A stretch of 35,325 nucleotides of DNA from Gammaproteobacteria bacterium (GTDB lineage: Bacteria > Pseudomonadota > Gammaproteobacteria > JABDGN01): positions 1-35,325 of the forward strand of contig JABDGN010000012.1 in NCBI GenBank assembly GCA_013285995.1, read 5' to 3'. The notes below the pieces were generated by a model that had not been told where the DNA came from, searched no databases, and saw nothing but the letters and a program-made list of their open reading frames with translations. The position numbers were made by a program, and so were the translations under genes. Of the stretch, positions 32,476-35,325 are shown one piece after another (the first letter of the stretch is position 1; each line of letters opens with the position of its first letter).

Positions 32476-33606
32476 TTAGCTCTTTTCAAGAATAGCATCT
32501 ACTATTTTTTGCGCGGCGTTTCCATTGCCAAAAGGGTTGCGCGCATTAGCCATTTTTTGATAAATAGCTTTATCTTCTATTAATTCAGAAACAGCTGATA
32601 TTATCTTATTCAAATCGGTTCCAACTAATTTCGTGGTTCCTGCCATTACACCTTCCATTCGCTCTGTTTTGTCTCGCATCACTAATACTGGTTTGCCAAG
32701 CGAAGGCGCTTCTTCCTGAATTCCCCCTGAATCAGTTAAAAGAAATTGACAATGTTTCAATAAATAGATGAAGGGTTCATAGTCGAGAGGAGCGATTAAA
32801 TGAATATTGACACAATTGGAAAGTAATTCTTTAACGGGCTTTTGCACGTTGGGATTTAAATGTACTGGATAAATGAAATGCCAGTCCGAATATGTTTTAG
32901 CAAGCGTATGAATAGCATGACAAATATTTTTAAAACCCTCTCCAAAGCTTTCACGTCGATGCCCCGTCACAACAATATAAGGCTTATTTCCAACAAGTTG
33001 TTTTACCTGAGATCCAAACAAATTATTCCACTCTTCTTTCCATTGAATATTTTTCTCAACATTTAATAATGTATCGATGACTGTATTACCCGTCACAATA
33101 ATTTTGTCAGCCGCAATATTTTCTTCCAATAAATTTTGTTTAGATTGTTCAGTAGGAGAAAAATGTAAGTCTGCTAATGCTGAAACTAATTTACGGTTAG
33201 CCTCCTCAGGATAAGGTGAATAAATATCACCCGTACGTAACCCTGCTTCTACATGACCAATTTTGATCTTATTGTAAAACCCAACTAATGAAGCCGTAAA
33301 ACAAGTAGTAGTATCACCTTGCACCAATAACCAATCTGGCTGGACATTTTTTACAATAGGATCTAATTCTAATAAAATTTTGGCTGTCAAAGAACTCAAA
33401 GTCTGATTAGGCTGCATTAACTCCAAGGAGTAGTTGGGCTTAATCTCAAATAATTTCAACATTTGCGTAAGCATTTCTTGATGTTGGCCTGTTACGCACA
33501 CAGAAGATATAAAATCGGGATTGTTTTCCAAACTTTTAATAATGGGAACCATTTTGATGACTTCTGGCCTGGTACCAAATACTGACAAGATCTTAATCTT
33601 TTGCAT
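32476..33606 (-). CDS. wecB: UDP-N-acetylglucosamine 2-epimerase (non-hydrolysing)
   Basis: Interconverts UDP-GlcNAc and UDP-ManNAc in the cytosol. From the ATG at 33606 the protein has 376 residues, the same as E. coli WecB; the longer frame would add 26 residues from inside wecC. The start ILSVFGTRPEVIKMVPII is the family signature, followed by VTGQHQEML, VQGDTTTCFTASL, HVEAGLRTGD, FSPTEQSKQNLL, TGHRRESFGEG and DSGGIQEEAPSLGKPVLVMRDKTER. It overlaps the wecC-like gene by 14 bases and feeds its product into it. Confidence 0.97.
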   Translation of the reverse strand: MQKIKILSVFGTRPEVIKMVPIIKSLENNPDFISSVCVTGQHQEMLTQMLKLFEIKPNYSLELMQPNQTLSSLTAKILLELDPIVKNVQPDWLLVQGDTTTCFTASLVGFYNKIKIGHVEAGLRTGDIYSPYPEEANRKLVSALADLHFSPTEQSKQNLLEENIAADKIIVTGNTVIDTLLNVEKNIQWKEEWNNLFGSQVKQLVGNKPYIVVTGHRRESFGEGFKNICHAIHTLAKTYSDWHFIYPVHLNPNVQKPVKELLSNCVNIHLIAPLDYEPFIYLLKHCQFLLTDSGGIQEEAPSLGKPVLVMRDKTERMEGVMAGTTKLVGTDLNKIISAVSELIEDKAIYQKMANARNPFGNGNAAQKIVDAILEKS

Positions 33607-34795
33607 GAAAAATGCCTCGGGTGTCAATAATTTTTTTTCCTTGTAACTGCTTTTTATTAATCTGTTTAAATTCTTTATGATCAACCAACACTAAAATTAT
33701 ATCGGCTGTTTCGAGTGCCGTATTTAGATCAACTAAATTAATGCCTGCAATGGATTGAACATTCGGTTCTACGGCAATAATTTTGCCCAGCTCTAACGCT
33801 TGCAATTCTTTAATAATTTCTACAGCCGGGGATTCACGTAGGTCATCGATATTGGCTTTAAAGCTAAGACCTAAACAAGCAATAACCGGCATTTTATAAT
33901 GAGCAGCTTGTTGTTTGACCTGCTCAATCACCCAATACGGTTTGGCATCATTTACTTGCCGAGCAGTAGCAATTAATTTTGCCTTAGTAGGCGCTGCCTC
34001 GACAATAAACCAAGGATCAACTGCAATACAATGTCCACCGACTCCAGGACCGGGTTGCAAGATGTTGACTCGAGGGTGATGGTTGGCAAGCTGTATTAGC
34101 TCCCATACATTAATTTTTAACTCATCACAAATAACCGATAACTCATTGGCAAAAGCAATATTGACATCACGGAATGAATTTTCAACTAACTTGCACATTT
34201 CAGCAGTGCGGGCACCTGTCGTTAATACTTTACCTTCTACAAAAGTTTGATAAAAAAGCGCAGCTTGTTTAGTGGATTCTTCATCTACCCCACCAATAAT
34301 ACGATCATTTTCAATCAATTCTTTTAATACATGACCTGGTATAACACGCTCCGGGCAGTGTGCATAGTGAACCGTGTTTAGTTGAGGATTTGTAGATTCA
34401 ATCCAATTTTTTATTTTCTCAGTCGTCCCTACGGGTGATGTTGATTCAAGAATAACTAAATTGCCATCTTTAACAAAGGGCGCGACTGATTTACTAGCTG
34501 CCTCGACATAACTTAAATCAGCCTGATGATTTTCTCTAAAGGGGGTAGGCACTGCAATAATAAAAATGTCAGCCGATTTAACTTGCGCAGAGGCCTTGAG
34601 TTTTTTGGACTGAATTGCGGATCTTACTAAGATATCAAGACCTGGTTCAACAATATGGATTTCGCCTTTATTTAATAAATCAACGACATCTTGCCGAACA
34701 TCGACGCCATGAACATCATAGCCTCGACTTGCAAGTAAGGAAGCCGTAGGCAATCCAATGTAGCCTAAACCTATAACACATATTTTCTTTTCCAT
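33593..34795 (-). CDS. wecC: UDP-N-acetyl-D-mannosamine dehydrogenase
   Basis: Oxidises UDP-ManNAc twice, using NAD, to UDP-ManNAc-uronic acid. The 400 residues show three UDPG-dehydrogenase domains: KICVIGLGYIGLPTASLLASRGYDVHGVD (NAD), IIAVPTPF, ESTSPVGTTE, and the catalytic Cys in GPGVGGHCIAVDPWF, then GLSFKANIDDLRESPA. The HCIAVDPWF form is that of the WecC branch rather than UDP-glucose dehydrogenase. Start ATG at 34795, three bases after the stop of the upstream oxidoreductase. The protein is followed by wecB, so both steps are coexpressed. Confidence 0.96.
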   Translation of the reverse strand: MEKKICVIGLGYIGLPTASLLASRGYDVHGVDVRQDVVDLLNKGEIHIVEPGLDILVRSAIQSKKLKASAQVKSADIFIIAVPTPFRENHQADLSYVEAASKSVAPFVKDGNLVILESTSPVGTTEKIKNWIESTNPQLNTVHYAHCPERVIPGHVLKELIENDRIIGGVDEESTKQAALFYQTFVEGKVLTTGARTAEMCKLVENSFRDVNIAFANELSVICDELKINVWELIQLANHHPRVNILQPGPGVGGHCIAVDPWFIVEAAPTKAKLIATARQVNDAKPYWVIEQVKQQAAHYKMPVIACLGLSFKANIDDLRESPAVEIIKELQALELGKIIAVEPNVQSIAGINLVDLNTALETADIILVLVDHKEFKQINKKQLQGKKIIDTRGIFHAKD

Positions 34796-34798
34796 AGC

Positions 34799-35325
34799 TT
34801 AACTCTTTATTTGATTATATAAATCGATACACACTTGATGAACCTCTACGAGTTCATCAAACTCAATCGGAGATTGACCAGCTTTTAATCCTTCTAAAAA
34901 CGCTTTAACACAATTGGCTTGTCCTTTATCTTGTCGCCAAAGATTTAATTTTTTGAAGTTTTTAAACCCATACGCTTTCATTTTTCGAAAATTGTCGACT
35001 ACAATAATTTTACCGGCTGTAAAAATTTCTAAACGTTCTTTAGGAAATGCTTTGTTGCCGTTGGCCAGATAATGAATGACTCCAACAGAACCATCTGAAA
35101 ATTCCAAATTAATGGTGACTTGATCATCTTGTTTGTCGATAGCAAATGCCTTAGCAAGTTTTATAGGATAGCCGATTAGAAAACGTAATAAATCCACAAA
35201 ATGACATGCTTCACCAATCAAACGCCCGCCCCCCACTTCCGTTGCTTGAGTCCAATGCGACGCTGGAATAAACCCGGCATTCACTGTCATAATAATATGT
35301 TTAGGACTGGAAATGGGAGTTAATA
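34799..35325 (-). CDS. Gfo/Idh/MocA-type oxidoreductase, C-terminal part (truncated by window edge)
   Basis: The frame is open to the right edge; 175 residues are visible and no start is inside. The internal ATG at 35290 is not the start, since TPISSPKHIIMTVNAGFIP reads through it. The segment HWTQATEVGGGRLIGEACHFVDLLRFLIG is the substrate and His motif of the Gfo/Idh/MocA C-terminal domain. The pattern preceding MTVNAG resembles two-domain proteins that fuse a zinc-type alcohol dehydrogenase to a Gfo/Idh/MocA domain and occur beside wecB/wecC and heparinase genes; the N-terminal half would be needed to confirm this. Substrate unknown. Confidence 0.85.
   Translation of the reverse strand, partial: LTPISSPKHIIMTVNAGFIPASHWTQATEVGGGRLIGEACHFVDLLRFLIGYPIKLAKAFAIDKQDDQVTINLEFSDGSVGVIHYLANGNKAFPKERLEIFTAGKIIVVDNFRKMKAYGFKNFKKLNLWRQDKGQANCVKAFLEGLKAGQSPIEFDELVEVHQVCIDLYNQIKS

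Noticed and set aside
33607..33684. Upstream 26-codon extension of wecB
   Set aside because: It overlaps wecC deeply, and the family signature begins directly after the ATG at 33606, giving the standard 376 residues.

Overview
The window looks like chromosome from an AT-leaning gammaproteobacterium, most likely of the Legionellales (Legionella/Coxiella-like). The evidence is the pilC-pilD-coaE-zapD order, a mraZ-rsmH-ftsL-ftsI cell-division block under a classic MraZ operator, a lolA/rarA neighbourhood and many short palindromic repeats. The species cannot be fixed from the sequence alone.

Layout. 1-2454 (+ strand): tail of pilC, a frameshifted pilD, coaE, zapD and a tiny hydrophobic ORF. 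2531-4009: a secreted, cysteine-rich beta-propeller-like protein. 4033-4108: tRNA-Gly(CCC) on the minus strand, followed by a large hairpin and a copy of the tRNA 5' end that forms the 3' end of a Bcr/CflA-type efflux gene (4147-5349, -). 5350-5805: a DUF1289 protein whose promoter predicts a leaderless mRNA. 5793-5937: a 145-bp inverted-repeat element that supplies the stop of the DUF1289 gene and overlaps the stop of ftsI. 5936-9755 (-): ftsI, ftsL, rsmH and mraZ. The mraZ-rsmH junction is split by a nested pair of small palindromic elements. 9961-12674: rarA and lolA (both -), separated by a ParE-type toxin-antitoxin pair on the + strand with its own operator.

12783-35325 (-): one large O-antigen/surface-polysaccharide cluster, transcribed right to left and entering from beyond the right edge. 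In transcription order it holds a truncated Gfo/Idh/MocA-type oxidoreductase, wecC and wecB (UDP-ManNAcA), a heparinase-like protein, a GT4 transferase, a SDR 4-ketoreductase that appears to start at AUU, a WecA/WbpL-type initiating transferase and a WbpM-type UDP-GlcNAc 4,6-dehydratase (together a UDP-QuiNAc/FucNAc branch). These are followed by rfbF, rfbG, an rfbH-like enzyme, a split transketolase pair and a SDR (a CDP-3,6-dideoxy or branched-sugar branch), then a Wzx flippase, a GT2 transferase, an acetyltransferase, a WbsX protein and two more glycosyltransferases. Many genes overlap as ATGA, so they are probably translationally coupled. No Wzy polymerase or chain-length regulator is visible.

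The most interesting signals are: the rfbH-like/transketolase/SDR cassette, whose RfbH-like enzyme keeps the His in place of Lys but lacks the iron-sulfur cysteines; the probable AUU start at 29527; nested and repeated palindromic elements at 8969-9285 and 28375-28539; the 145-bp element at the DUF1289/ftsI junction; and the single-base frameshift in pilD.
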